DNA from: Mayfieldus sp963772265
GTDB taxonomy: Bacteria > Actinomycetota > Thermoleophilia > Solirubrobacterales > 70-9
DNA length: 64,000 nucleotides
Reading direction: 5' to 3'
Assembly (NCBI GenBank): GCA_963772265.1
Contig: CAVYWS010000003.1
Location: 268,040-332,039 of the forward strand
Within the stretch, counting starts at the first letter, position 1. Every line of letters starts with the position of its first letter. This document shows positions 26,415 through 33,904 of this stretch, in pieces. Below the pieces are notes generated by a model. The model did not search any database. It saw only the letters and a list, made by a program, of their open reading frames with translations, and was not told the DNA's origin. Position numbers and translations under genes: made by a program.

Positions 26415-26849
26415 ATGGCGGCGTGGCTGCTCGCCGAGGAACCCGTCGTCCGGCTTACCTCGCAGGCGCGGATCATCGCCGCGATCCTGGCGATCGCCTT
26501 CATGGTGCTGATCCTGGAGCTGATCCGCCGCCGCAAGCTGCAGGAGCGCTACAGCGTGATCTGGTTCGTCGCCGGTGTGGCGATGCTCGCCGGCGCCGCC
26601 TTTCCGGACCTGCTACGGGTTCTCGCCGACGCGATGGGCGTGCGCGACGTGACGATCGCGCTCTTCTCGCTGCTCTTCCTGCTCCTGCTCGGGCTGGCGC
26701 TCAGCTTCAGCGTCATCGCCTCCCGCCAGGCGGAGCAGATCACCCGCCTCGCCCAGGAGCAGGCGCTGGAGGGCGCCCGCGAGCAGCCGGGCCTAGACGG
26801 GGACGGCTCCGCCGAGCGTTCGCTGCAGGCGGAAGAAGAGGGCCTCTAG
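26415..26849 (+). CDS. DUF2304-family membrane protein
   Basis: 144 residues with three helices (IIAAILAIAFMVLILELI, then YSVIWFVAGVAMLAGAAFP, then FSLLFLLLLGLALSFSVI) and the family pattern RRRKLQERYSVIWF. DUF2304 proteins typically sit next to polyprenyl-phosphate glycosyltransferases, as here with zero spacing. Its 3' end overlaps the opposite-strand holB gene by 57 bases. Confidence 0.85.
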   Translation: MAAWLLAEEPVVRLTSQARIIAAILAIAFMVLILELIRRRKLQERYSVIWFVAGVAMLAGAAFPDLLRVLADAMGVRDVTIALFSLLFLLLLGLALSFSVIASRQAEQITRLAQEQALEGAREQPGLDGDGSAERSLQAEEEGL

Positions 26850-27926
26850 CGCCAGCTCCTCGGAGACGTTGAGGTCGAGGCGCCGGCGGGTGTCCTGGAC
26901 CAGCTCGACGCCGCGGCGCGCCGCCAGCGGGTCCAAGCCGCCGGCCTCGCGCTCGAGCTCGGAGCCGCGATCGCTGTTGAGCACCACCTCCGGCGCCCCG
27001 GAGGCGACCGCTCCGAGGTCGCGAAGCCAGGCCGCGCACAGCTCCAAGCCGAGGTCGAGCACCTCGGTTCGCCGGCGGCGGCCGACCCGGCGCGCCTCCT
27101 CGCCGATCTCCCGCGCGGGCGGGCGGCGGCCGGTCTCGGCCTCCTCGAGCCGCTCCCGCGCCTTGCTCTCGGCTTCCGATCCGGCCGACTCGGCCGCTTC
27201 CAGAAGGGCGCCCCAGGGAGCGCCCCCGGCGGGCCCGGTGGCGGCGCGGGCCAGAGCCTCGGCCTCGCCGCGAAGCCGGCGGCCCTCGTCGGAGAGCAGA
27301 AACCGCGCCCGCTCGACGTCTCCCGCGGCCAGCCGCGCCGCGGCGATCACCGCTTCGCCGGGCTCGCTCGAGCCGAGCGCCGCGGCCACGGCCTCGGGCG
27401 GCAGGGGGGCGAAGTCGACCTCCTGGCAGCGCGAGACGATCGTCTCCAACAGCGCCTCGGGCTCGGCGCTGAGCAGCAGCAGATGATCGAACGCCGGCGG
27501 CTCCTCGAGCGTCTTCAGCAACGCGTTCTGGCTCTCCTCACGCATCGCCTCCGCCTGCTCGATCACGAACACCCGGCTCGAGCCCTCGAACGGCCGGTAG
27601 GCGGCGGCGCGGATCACCTGGGCCCGGATCTCCTCGACCAGATGCTGGCTGCCGCGCGGCAGCAGCCAGACGAGGTCGGGATGCGGGGAGGGATCGAGGA
27701 GCGCGCGGCGGCGGGCGTCGTCGGGATCGGCCGCCCCGGCGGCGAGGATCTCCGCCGCGAAGGCCCGCGCCGCTGTCCGCTTGCCCGAGCCGCGGGGGCC
27801 GCGAAAGAGATAGGCGTGGGCGGGGCCGGCGCCTAGCGCCGCGCCCAGGGCTAGGCGGGCGCGCGGCTGATGCTCGGTCGCGGCGGCCAGGGCCTGCGGG
27901 AGGTCGGCGGCGCGAGCCTCCGCCAT
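26793..27926 (-). CDS. holB: DNA polymerase III delta-prime subunit (clamp loader)
   Basis: 377 residues, an AAA+ clamp-loader stator. P-loop-like GPRGSGKRTAARAF near residue 42, sensor region SQNALLKTLEEPP (about residue 131; this SRC-like segment is a hallmark) and IVSRCQEV. The C-terminal half is very Ala/Arg/Glu-rich. Its ATG 27926 overlaps the tmk stop, giving the common tmk-holB pairing. Confidence 0.9.
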   Translation of the reverse strand: MAEARAADLPQALAAATEHQPRARLALGAALGAGPAHAYLFRGPRGSGKRTAARAFAAEILAAGAADPDDARRRALLDPSPHPDLVWLLPRGSQHLVEEIRAQVIRAAAYRPFEGSSRVFVIEQAEAMREESQNALLKTLEEPPAFDHLLLLSAEPEALLETIVSRCQEVDFAPLPPEAVAAALGSSEPGEAVIAAARLAAGDVERARFLLSDEGRRLRGEAEALARAATGPAGGAPWGALLEAAESAGSEAESKARERLEEAETGRRPPAREIGEEARRVGRRRRTEVLDLGLELCAAWLRDLGAVASGAPEVVLNSDRGSELEREAGGLDPLAARRGVELVQDTRRRLDLNVSEELALEALFFRLQRTLGGAVPV

Positions 27927-28516
27927 CAGGAGCGCCGCCTCTGCGCCTCGGCCATCACTCGCGCGTGCACCTCCTCGACGCTACCGCTTGCGTCCACCGT
28001 CACCACTCGATCCGGGTGGCGCAGCGCGATCTCCTCGTAGGCGGAGGCAACCGCGAGCTGCAGCTCCAAGCCGGCTGCCTCGAAGCGATCGTCGCCGCCT
28101 ACCCGCTCCGCCACCTGCTCGGGATCTATCCACAGCAGCACGGTTAGGTCGGGGCGCAGCCCCTCCGCCGCGGCCTCGCTGAGCCGCTCGGCCAGCTCGA
28201 TCCCGAGCCCGCGGCCGCCTCCCTGATAGGCGGCGGTGGAATCCGAGAAGCGGTCGCTGACGACGTCGCGCCCCGCTTCCAGCGCCGGGCGGATCACCCG
28301 CCGCACGAGGTCGGCGCGGGCGGCGCAGAAGAGCAGCAGCTCGGCCATCGGATCGAGCTCGAGCTCGCCGTCGGCGAGAAGCTCGCGCACCCGCTCCGCG
28401 GCCGCGGTGCCGCCCGGCTCGCGGACGAGCAGCGCGTCGGAGCCCAGCGCCTCGGCCAGCAGCCCGGCCTGGGTGCTCTTGCCCGAGCCGTCGATGCCTT
28501 CCAGGGAGACGAACAT
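27926..28516 (-). CDS. tmk: Thymidylate kinase
   Basis: 196 residues converting dTMP to dTDP. P-loop LEGIDGSGKSTQAG at residue 4, DR motif DVVSDRFSDSTAAYQG (about residue 88), LID region near residue 140. Start ATG 28516 gives MFVSLEGIDG, the family start; the open frame continues upstream into the frameshifted topA 3' end and must not be joined to it. topA-tmk-holB is a plausible operon order on this strand. Confidence 0.95.
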   Translation of the reverse strand: MFVSLEGIDGSGKSTQAGLLAEALGSDALLVREPGGTAAAERVRELLADGELELDPMAELLLFCAARADLVRRVIRPALEAGRDVVSDRFSDSTAAYQGGGRGLGIELAERLSEAAAEGLRPDLTVLLWIDPEQVAERVGGDDRFEAAGLELQLAVASAYEEIALRHPDRVVTVDASGSVEEVHARVMAEAQRRRS

Positions 28517-28565
28517 CCCAGTCGCTAGTCGTTGGTCGCCAGGCCCTGGGACACGACTCTCGGTT

Positions 28566-30335
28566 CTAGCGCTTCGCGGCCCGCTTTGCGTTCGAGGCGC
28601 GCTTGGCGCGCGTAGGTCGGGTGCGGGTCGCCGAGGCGGCTCCGGCGATCTTCGCCGCGTCCGCCTTGCCGTCGCCCTTTCCGTCGGCCTCCGCGGTGGC
28701 CCCGTCTGCGTCGGCCCCGTTTTCGGCCGCGGCCTTGGCGGCCTTGGCGGCCTCGCGCTCGGCGCGCTTCTCGCGCATCTCGACCATCGTCGGGCAGTCG
28801 TCGTTGAGGCAGAGCTTCCAGGGACGTCCGCGGAAGCCCTTGACACTGAGGCGCGGCATCTCGCCGCAGACCGAGCAGCGCTCCTCCAGCCGCCAGAGGT
28901 CATAGCCGCGGCCGGGAAGCGGGCCGCTGACCGGGCAGGAGTCCGGGACTCGGGATCGTCCTTGATCCAGCCCTCGCAGCCGTACATCCGCTTGCCGCCC
29001 TTGAGCTGGATGATCCGCAGCCGGTTGGCACCGCCGTCCTCGCGCTTGCGGCCGGCCTCCTCGCAGACCTTGCAAGGGCCGAGGAACTTGTCCTCGTCCA
29101 TCCCCGCCCAGATCTGCTTGGCGAAGTCTTCGCGGCTGCCGTCGATCTCTTCGTAGGTCTGGTGCAGCAGCTTGCGGCTGTCGCCGACGACGTCGTCCCT
29201 GGTCATCTCCCCGGAAGCGATCTGGTCCATCTCGGCCTCGAGCCGGGCGGTCATCTCCGGCGTCGCCATCTCCGGCACGTACTGCTTGAACGCCTCGTAC
29301 ATCGCGATCCCGGTCTCCGAGGGGATCGGCGGGTTGGAGTAGACGTAGCCGCGGTCGAAGAGCTTCTGGATGATGTCCGCCCGCGTCGCCTTGGTGCCAA
29401 GGCCGCGCTCCTCCATCATCTCGACCAGCTTGCCCTGCGAGAGGCGCGCAGGCGGCTGGGTCTCCTTGTCGAGGATCCAGGGGTCGCCGTCGAGCGCCAG
29501 CTCCTGGCCCTCTTCGAGCTTCGGAATCTCCTCGTCGGAAGAGCGCGCGTAGGTGTAGATCGCCGCGTAGCCGGGATCGACGACGACCGAGCCGCGCACG
29601 AAGTAGGTCTCCGAGCCGGCCTCGATGTCGGCCCGCGTCGACTCGGTGATCATCGGCGAGCCGAAGGTTGCGAGAAAGCGTCGCGCGACCAGCTCGTAGA
29701 CGCGGCGCTTGGGACCGTCGAGACCGCTGGGGTTGACGGCCTGGGTCGGGTAGATCGGGGTGGTCGGTGGTCTCCTTCTTGCCCCGGGTCGGCGTCAGCT
29801 TGCCGTCGAGAAGCGGCTTTGCCGCCTCGAAGTCGCGAATGTTGACCAGCGAGCGGACCAGCTCACCGACCGGCAGCGAGCTCGGATAGACCGTGTTGTC
29901 GGTGCGCGGGTAGGAGATGAAGCCGTCCATGTAGAGCTCCTCGGCGAATCCGCATCGCACGCGAAGGCGTGATCCCGAGCCGGCTCGAGGCGTCGGTGGT
30001 GAAGGCGGTGGTGTTGTAGGGGGTCGGCGGACGGCGGGTGTTGCGTCGCGAGGGCGACCTCCTTGACCTTGCCCGGGGACTTCGTGCCCGCGACCGCGGC
30101 GTCGGCTTCCTCGCGCTTCCAGAACTTGTCGGTCTCGTGATGAGCCTCGAAGCTGCCGTCGGGGTGCTCGAACTTCGCCAGCACCTCCCAGAAGGGCTCC
30201 GCCTTGTGCGCGCGGCGCTCGAGCTCGCGCTCGACGATCAGAGCCAGGGTCGGGCTCTGGACACGGCCGACCGAGAGGAAGTTGGAGCCGAAGCGCCGGG
30301 TGGCCAGCGAGACGGCGCGGGTGAGCGTAGCCGCG
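28566..30335 (-). CDS. topA: DNA topoisomerase I, 5'-truncated at the junction, four frameshifts
   Basis: A type IA topoisomerase. Visible, in order: RFGSNFLSVGRVQSPTLALI, the catalytic-tyrosine motif MDGFISYPRTDNTVYPSS, GLGTKATRADIIQKLFDRGY, zinc-ribbon cysteines (GPCKVCEEAG; ERCSVCGE), and a Lys/Ala-rich tail ending KRASNAKRAAKR. The N-terminal Toprim domain (about 170 residues) and the start codon are missing: upstream of about 30335 the frame is a nucleotidyltransferase instead. Frame breaks lie near 30037, 29947, 29757 and 28945; each is repaired by one base. The missing 5' end is best explained by a chimeric joint. Confidence 0.9.
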   Translation of the reverse strand, partial: RGYAHPRRLAGHPALRLQLPLGRPCPEPDPGSDRRARARAPRAQGGALLGGAGEVRAPRRQLRGSSRDRQVLEARGSRRRGRGHEVPGQGQGGRPRDATPAVRRPPTTPPPSPPTPRAGSGSRLRVRCGFAEELYMDGFISYPRTDNTVYPSSLPVGELVRSLVNIRDFEAAKPLLDGKLTPTRGKKETTDHPDLPDPGRQPQRSRRSQAPRLRAGRATLSRNLRLADDHRVDAGRHRGRLGDLLRARLGRRRSRLRGDLHLRALFRRGDSEARRGPGAGARRRPLDPRQGDPAACAPLAGQAGRDDGGARPWHQGDAGGHHPEALRPRLRLLQPADPLGDRDRDVRGVQAVRAGDGDAGDDRPARGRDGPDRFRGDDQGRRRRRQPQAAAPDLRRDRRQPRRLRQADLGGDGRGQVPRPLQGLRGGRPQARGRRCQPAADHPAQGRQADVRLRGLDQGRSRVPDSCPVSGPLPGRGYDLWRLEERCSVCGEMPRLSVKGFRGRPWKLCLNDDCPTMVEMREKRAEREAAKAAKAAAENGADADGATAEADGKGDGKADAAKIAGAASATRTRPTRAKRASNAKRAAKR

Positions 30336-30350
30336 TAGCGCTCGCGCTCG
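30320..30350. other. Chimeric junction between two source genomes
   Basis: On the minus strand the frame passes without a stop from a nucleotidyltransferase (SDLDAIIFTSERERYAAT) straight into topoisomerase I (LTRAVSLATRRFGSNFLSVG). Both genes are cut here: one loses its 3' part, the other its 5' part. GC content, promoter style, intergenic repeats and gene repertoire change at the same place. The exact base of the joint is uncertain by about 15 bases. Confidence 0.85.
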
Positions 30351-30490
30351 CTCGTGAAGATGATCGCGTCAAGGTCGGACCAGCGATCCGCATCGCCCCG
30401 CGCCCTCGAGCCGCAGACGATCACAGCGCGGATGGCGGGCTGCGTCTGCGCCCAGGCAGCAAGACGGGCTTCCAACTGCTCATACGTCAT
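30336..30490 (-). pseudogene. 5' fragment of a nucleotidyltransferase (AadE-like)
   Basis: About 52 residues from ATG 30490: MTYEQLEARLAAWAQTQP, then the nucleotidyltransferase signature VIVCGSRARGDADRWSDLD (G-S-x(n)-D-x-D, metal-binding aspartates). This matches the N-terminus of aminoglycoside 6-adenylyltransferase-like proteins, normally 250-300 residues. It is cut at the junction after ERYAAT, so resistance or other function cannot be judged. A good promoter precedes it. Confidence 0.8.
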
Positions 30491-30524
30491 TTTTCGCTTC
30501 TCGCTGCTCTTTCGCCATGAGATT

Positions 30525-30552
30525 ATTGTAAGGTTCGGCACGGTTCTTACAA
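30525..30552 (-). promoter_or_regulatory. Promoter of the nucleotidyltransferase fragment
   Basis: On the minus strand TTGTAA (30552-30547), 16 bases, then TACAAT (30530-30525), 35 bases before the ATG at 30490. Typical sigma-70 form. Confidence 0.6.
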
Positions 30553-30620
30553 GGTCGAAAGAGAGAGGCTTCACTTTCGCGTTCGCGTATTAGATTCGTC
30601 TAAAAACGAATCCGCCCCCG

Positions 30621-30649
30621 TTGACTTTTCGCCTGAGTTCGGCTATCCT
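30621..30649 (+). promoter_or_regulatory. Promoter of the amine oxidase gene
   Basis: TTGACT (30621-30626), a 17-base spacer, and TATCCT (30644-30649), followed by an AGCAGGTG ribosome site ahead of ATG 30694. It is divergent from the nucleotidyltransferase promoter. Confidence 0.65.
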
Positions 30650-30693
30650 GAGCTGAAGCAGAAGCGATAACCCTTCGCAAAAGCAGGTGTTTT

Positions 30694-31963
30694 ATGACAA
30701 CCCTCATCATCGGCGCAGGCACGGCAGGTTTGGCTGCCGCACGTGATCTCGTCAAAGCGGGCGAAACGGTCACGGTGTTGGAAGCGCGCGAGCGCGTCGG
30801 GGGGCGCGTGTACACAAATCGTACCTTCTCCCCTATCCCCGTCGAATTTGGCGCAGAATTCATTCACGGAGACGACAGCTCCCACCTGACTGATCGTCCG
30901 GCAGCTCGGACTCAGTACCACTCAATGGCGTAAACCTGAAGACTCGCTCGTTCGCCTTGCCGACGGCTCGCTGCGGACGATGGCGGATGCACGCCGCCTC
31001 TACCCCGACTTCGACATCACGCGGACGTGGGCGCTGCCCGCCTGTCCCGGTCGTGCCCGGCGACGAATCGCTGGAAAGCTACCTGAAGCGCGTCGGCTTC
31101 ACGGACGACGCAGCTTTACTATACGCGCCGTTCGTGGGGCAACTCGCAGGGCGACGACATCAGCCGGATCACAGCGCTTGGCTCGCTCGAACTGATGGGC
31201 GACTACAGCTCCGGCAGCGGCGATTTCCACATTCGGGACGGCTACAACTGCCTCCACGACTGGCTGGGCGCGGGCATCGACGTGCGCCTGAATACGGTGG
31301 TCGAAACGATACAGTGGGATCGAACCCCCGTCGTCGTGACGACAAAAGCGGGAGAGAGCTTCAGCGCCGACCGCGTGCTGGTCACGCTGCCGCTGGGCGT
31401 GCTGCAACACGGCAGCGTGCGCTTCGTCGCCCGACCTGCCCGACGAGAAGCAGGCGGCAATCGACGCGCTGATCATGGCACCGGCGCTCAAGCTGATTTA
31501 CCGCTTCGACGAGCCGGTGCTGCCGCCGGGCATCATGGCGCTCTACAGCGCCATCAACCCGCCGATGTGGTGGTCGCCCAGCTTTGGGCACGACACCGAC
31601 GTGACGGTGATGACCGCCTTCATCACAGGCGACTGGGCGCGCGAGCTGCACGCCGAAGGCGAGGAAGCGCGCGCTCGAACACGGTTTCCGCACGCTGCAA
31701 GACCGAGTTGGGGCGCAGGCTGCCGCACCCGCAAGCCGCCATGATGGTCAACTGGATCGACGATCCGTTCGCGTTCGGCGGCTACAGCATCGCGCCGCCG
31801 GGGGCAGCGCGGCGCGCACGACGCGCTGGCGCAGCCCATCGACGGGACGGCTTTACTGGGCGGGCGAGGCGACAGCCCCGTCGCATGGTCAGCAACGGTG
31901 CATGGCGCTTACGCGAGTGGTCGCCGTGCAGCAGCCGAAATTTTAGTCTCGTTGAATAGATAG
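30694..31963 (+). CDS. Flavin-containing amine oxidase, multiply frameshifted
   Basis: About 420 residues once repaired. The N-terminal Rossmann FAD motif is clear: TLIIGAGTAGLAAARDLVKA, then VLEARERVGGRVYTN. Later blocks in other frames: LPLGVLQHGSVRFV, NPPMWWSPSFG, and the C-terminal FAD-contact region LYWAGEAT with AYASGRRAAAEILVSLNR ending at TAG 31961-31963. Breaks occur near 30893, 31040, 31125, 31428, 31670 and 31800-31890. It belongs to the monoamine/polyamine oxidase or lysine-specific-demethylase-like superfamily; substrate unknown. Confidence 0.85.
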
Positions 31964-31974
31964 GAGCACGAGCG

Positions 31975-32721
31975 ATGATCGCTCACAAGTACCAGTACAA
32001 AGATAGACAGATGCCGGAGACGATCCACGTCATTCCGGCGGCAGCAGAACATCTCGAACAGATTCAGGCGCTCGCGGGCGCGGCCTATGGCATCGCCCCG
32101 GCGGATGTGGCAGACGTGGTTCGCCACCGACGAATACGCCAGCCGCATCGAGCATTTCCCCGAAGGTCAATTCATCGCGCTGGAGGCTGCCACCGGCAGG
32201 GTCATCGGCATGACTTCCAGTATGCGTTTCAACCACAACCCGGAGATCGACGTTCGTCGAGGACTGGGATCGCACCACCGGGTATGGCTGACTGACGACG
32301 CACGACCCCAATGGCGAATGGATGTATGGCGTCGAGACGTTCGTGCATCCCGACTATCAGAGTCAGGGCGTGGGCAGCCAACTGATGAACGCGCGCTTTG
32401 GCTTGCTGCGCCGTCTGAATTTGCGCGGCCTGGTCGCGGGCAGCCTGTTCGTCGGCTACCAGGCGGTCGCCGAGCAGATGTCGCCGGAGCAGTACGTTCA
32501 GGAGGTGATCGAGGGCAAGCGCTTCGACTCCAACCTGAGCAAGCAGCTTCGCAAGGGCTTCAAGGTGCGCAACCTGATCCCGAACTACACCCACGAGCCG
32601 CGCACGCGGGATTACGCGGCGGCGATTGTCTGGATCAACCCGGACTACCGCCCGCACATCATGCCGTTTCCCGCGCAGCCCGTCGAGACGCGCGCTGAGC
32701 GCCGCCGGGATCGTAACCTAA
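31975..32721 (+). CDS. GNAT-family acetyltransferase, copy 1, frameshifted
   Basis: ATG 31975 has AGGAG 8 bases upstream. Pieces in different frames: PETIHVIPAAAEHLEQIQAL, then FPEGQFIALEAATGRVIGMT, then the acetyl-CoA-binding loop YQSQGVGSQLMNARFGLL. A long C-terminal part with NLSKQLRKGFKVRNLIPNY follows. The last stop is hidden by an indel; the end given assumes TAA at 32719-32721. A second gene of the same subfamily follows at 32834. Substrate unknown. Confidence 0.8.
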
Positions 32722-32765
32722 CCGTGAAATCATTCAGGGGGCGATGCCCCTCTGTGACTATGCGT

Positions 32766-32793
32766 GTAGGGGCGTGGCGCGCCATGCCCCTAC
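32766..32793. repeat. Intergenic palindrome (GTAGGGGC...GCCCCTAC)
   Basis: 28 bases: arms GTAGGGGC and GCCCCTAC around a self-complementary core TGGCGCGCCA. It lies between the two GNAT genes; a related partial copy (GGGGGCGATGCCCC) is just upstream at about 32737-32750. It resembles the palindrome at 35633-35659. Confidence 0.75.
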
Positions 32794-32833
32794 CAAAGCA
32801 CATCATCGTTCAGAACGAAGCGACGGATCGATC

Positions 32834-33529
32834 ATGCCCACCGACGAACCCGCCAGACACCCGATCACCATCGTGCCCGAGCGCGCCGCGCTACGCCGAG
32901 GCGATGGAAGACCTGTCGCACCTCGTCTACGGCAGCACGCGCGACAACCCCGACGGCACGCTGACCGCCGCCGCATTTTCGCCGCCACGTGGACACTGTT
33001 CCCCGAAGGGCAGTTCGTCGCGCTGGAAGGCGGGCGCGTCGTCGGCTTGACCGCCAGTATGCGCATCCCCTTCGACCCGGCGCATCCCTTCATCGAATCG
33101 TGGTACGAGACCATCAGCGACGGCTGGCTGACGCGCCACGACCCCGCCGCCGAGTGGATGTACGGCGTCGAAACCTGCGTGCATCCCGGCTACCGGGGCA
33201 TGGGCGTGGGCGGCAAGCTGATGGAGGCGCGCTTCGAGGTGGCGAAGGCGCTCAACCTGCGCGGCATGGTCGCGGGCAGCGCCGTCATCGACTACTACCA
33301 AAGCGCCGATCAGGTCGCGCCGGAGGAGTACGTGCAGGGCGTCGTCGACGGGCGCTATTTCGACACCAACCTGAGCAAGCAGTTGCGCAAAGGCTTTCGC
33401 GCCGTCGCGCTGATCCCCAACTACCTGCCCGACCCGGAAACGCGCGGCTGGGGCGTGGTGATCGTCTGGGACAACCCGGCTTACGACCCGCCGTGTGACA
33501 CGGCGATCCAGCCGTGTCGCATCGCATGA
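32834..33529 (+). CDS. GNAT-family acetyltransferase, copy 2, frameshifted
   Basis: Paralogue of the preceding gene. ATG 32834 (MPTDEPARHPITIVPE); two compensating breaks lie between about 32885 and 32990, after which FPEGQFVALEGGRVVGLTAS, YRGMGVGGKLMEARFEVAKA (acetyl-CoA loop) and NLSKQLRKGFRAVALIPNY follow in one frame. The two copies share block order and the long C-terminal segment, so this looks like a tandem duplication that has diverged. Confidence 0.82.
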   Translation: MPTDEPARHPITIVPERAALRRGDGRPVAPRLRQHARQPRRHADRRRIFAATWTLFPEGQFVALEGGRVVGLTASMRIPFDPAHPFIESWYETISDGWLTRHDPAAEWMYGVETCVHPGYRGMGVGGKLMEARFEVAKALNLRGMVAGSAVIDYYQSADQVAPEEYVQGVVDGRYFDTNLSKQLRKGFRAVALIPNYLPDPETRGWGVVIVWDNPAYDPPCDTAIQPCRIA

Positions 33530-33624
33530 CCACGCGCCCGCGCGCCGCCTCCAGCAGGCTGCCCGTCCTGATCGTTTCTCGACCTCAGCCAGGCTTCGTC
33601 CACACAATTGATCGTGCCGAGTCG

Positions 33625-33729
33625 CTACAGTAGAAAGCCGTGATAGTGATTGTCGTGATTCCACTGCTCCGGCGTTTCCGCCCGCGCGATCCTGTCAAAA
33701 TCTGCCTGAATTTCCTTCGCGGTTTTCAT
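33625..33729 (-). pseudogene. Remnant of a class I SAM methyltransferase (N-terminal piece)
   Basis: 34 codons from ATG 33729 reading MKTAKEIQADFDRIARAE, then WNHDNHYHGFLL and a TAG. The WxHxxHYHxFLL pattern is the usual N-terminus of small class I methyltransferases of about 220 residues, but none of the SAM-binding motifs follow. It is either a decayed or truncated gene or a very short peptide. Confidence 0.5.
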
Positions 33730-33741
33730 AGATAAATGTTT

Positions 33742-33770
33742 TTGCCCTTAACTCTCAAAGAGATTACAAT
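33742..33770 (+). promoter_or_regulatory. Promoter of the first ABC peptide-transporter operon
   Basis: TTGCCC (33742-33747), exactly 17 bases, TACAAT (33765-33770). The gene start follows at 33905 with AAAGGAG ahead of the ATG, leaving a leader of about 130 bases. Confidence 0.65.
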
Positions 33771-33904
33771 CATCGCTCGGAAGCAGCAAGGCTTGAAATT
33801 GAACCATCATCGGGTGCAGTGACTATTTAAGTCACCCGCGATCGACGTGGCATTGTGCTGCGTATTCTTCGGCTACTTTCGTTTTCGTCAAAGGAGCGTT
33901 GTTT

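Larger units (their letters stand above)
33530..33904. other. Intergenic region with a gene remnant and a promoter
   Basis: About 375 bases without an intact gene. It contains a 34-codon methyltransferase-like remnant on the minus strand (33625-33729) and a strong plus-strand promoter (33742-33770) for the ABC transporter operon. Confidence 0.6.

Noticed and set aside
27926..29653. A topoisomerase-thymidylate kinase fusion protein
   Set aside because: The fusion arises only from a frameshift near 28945; topA continues in another frame to its own stop at 28566 and tmk has its own ATG.
29795..30574. A natural nucleotidyltransferase-topoisomerase fusion protein
   Set aside because: Both partners are truncated at the joint and genome signatures change there; a chimeric joint is simpler.
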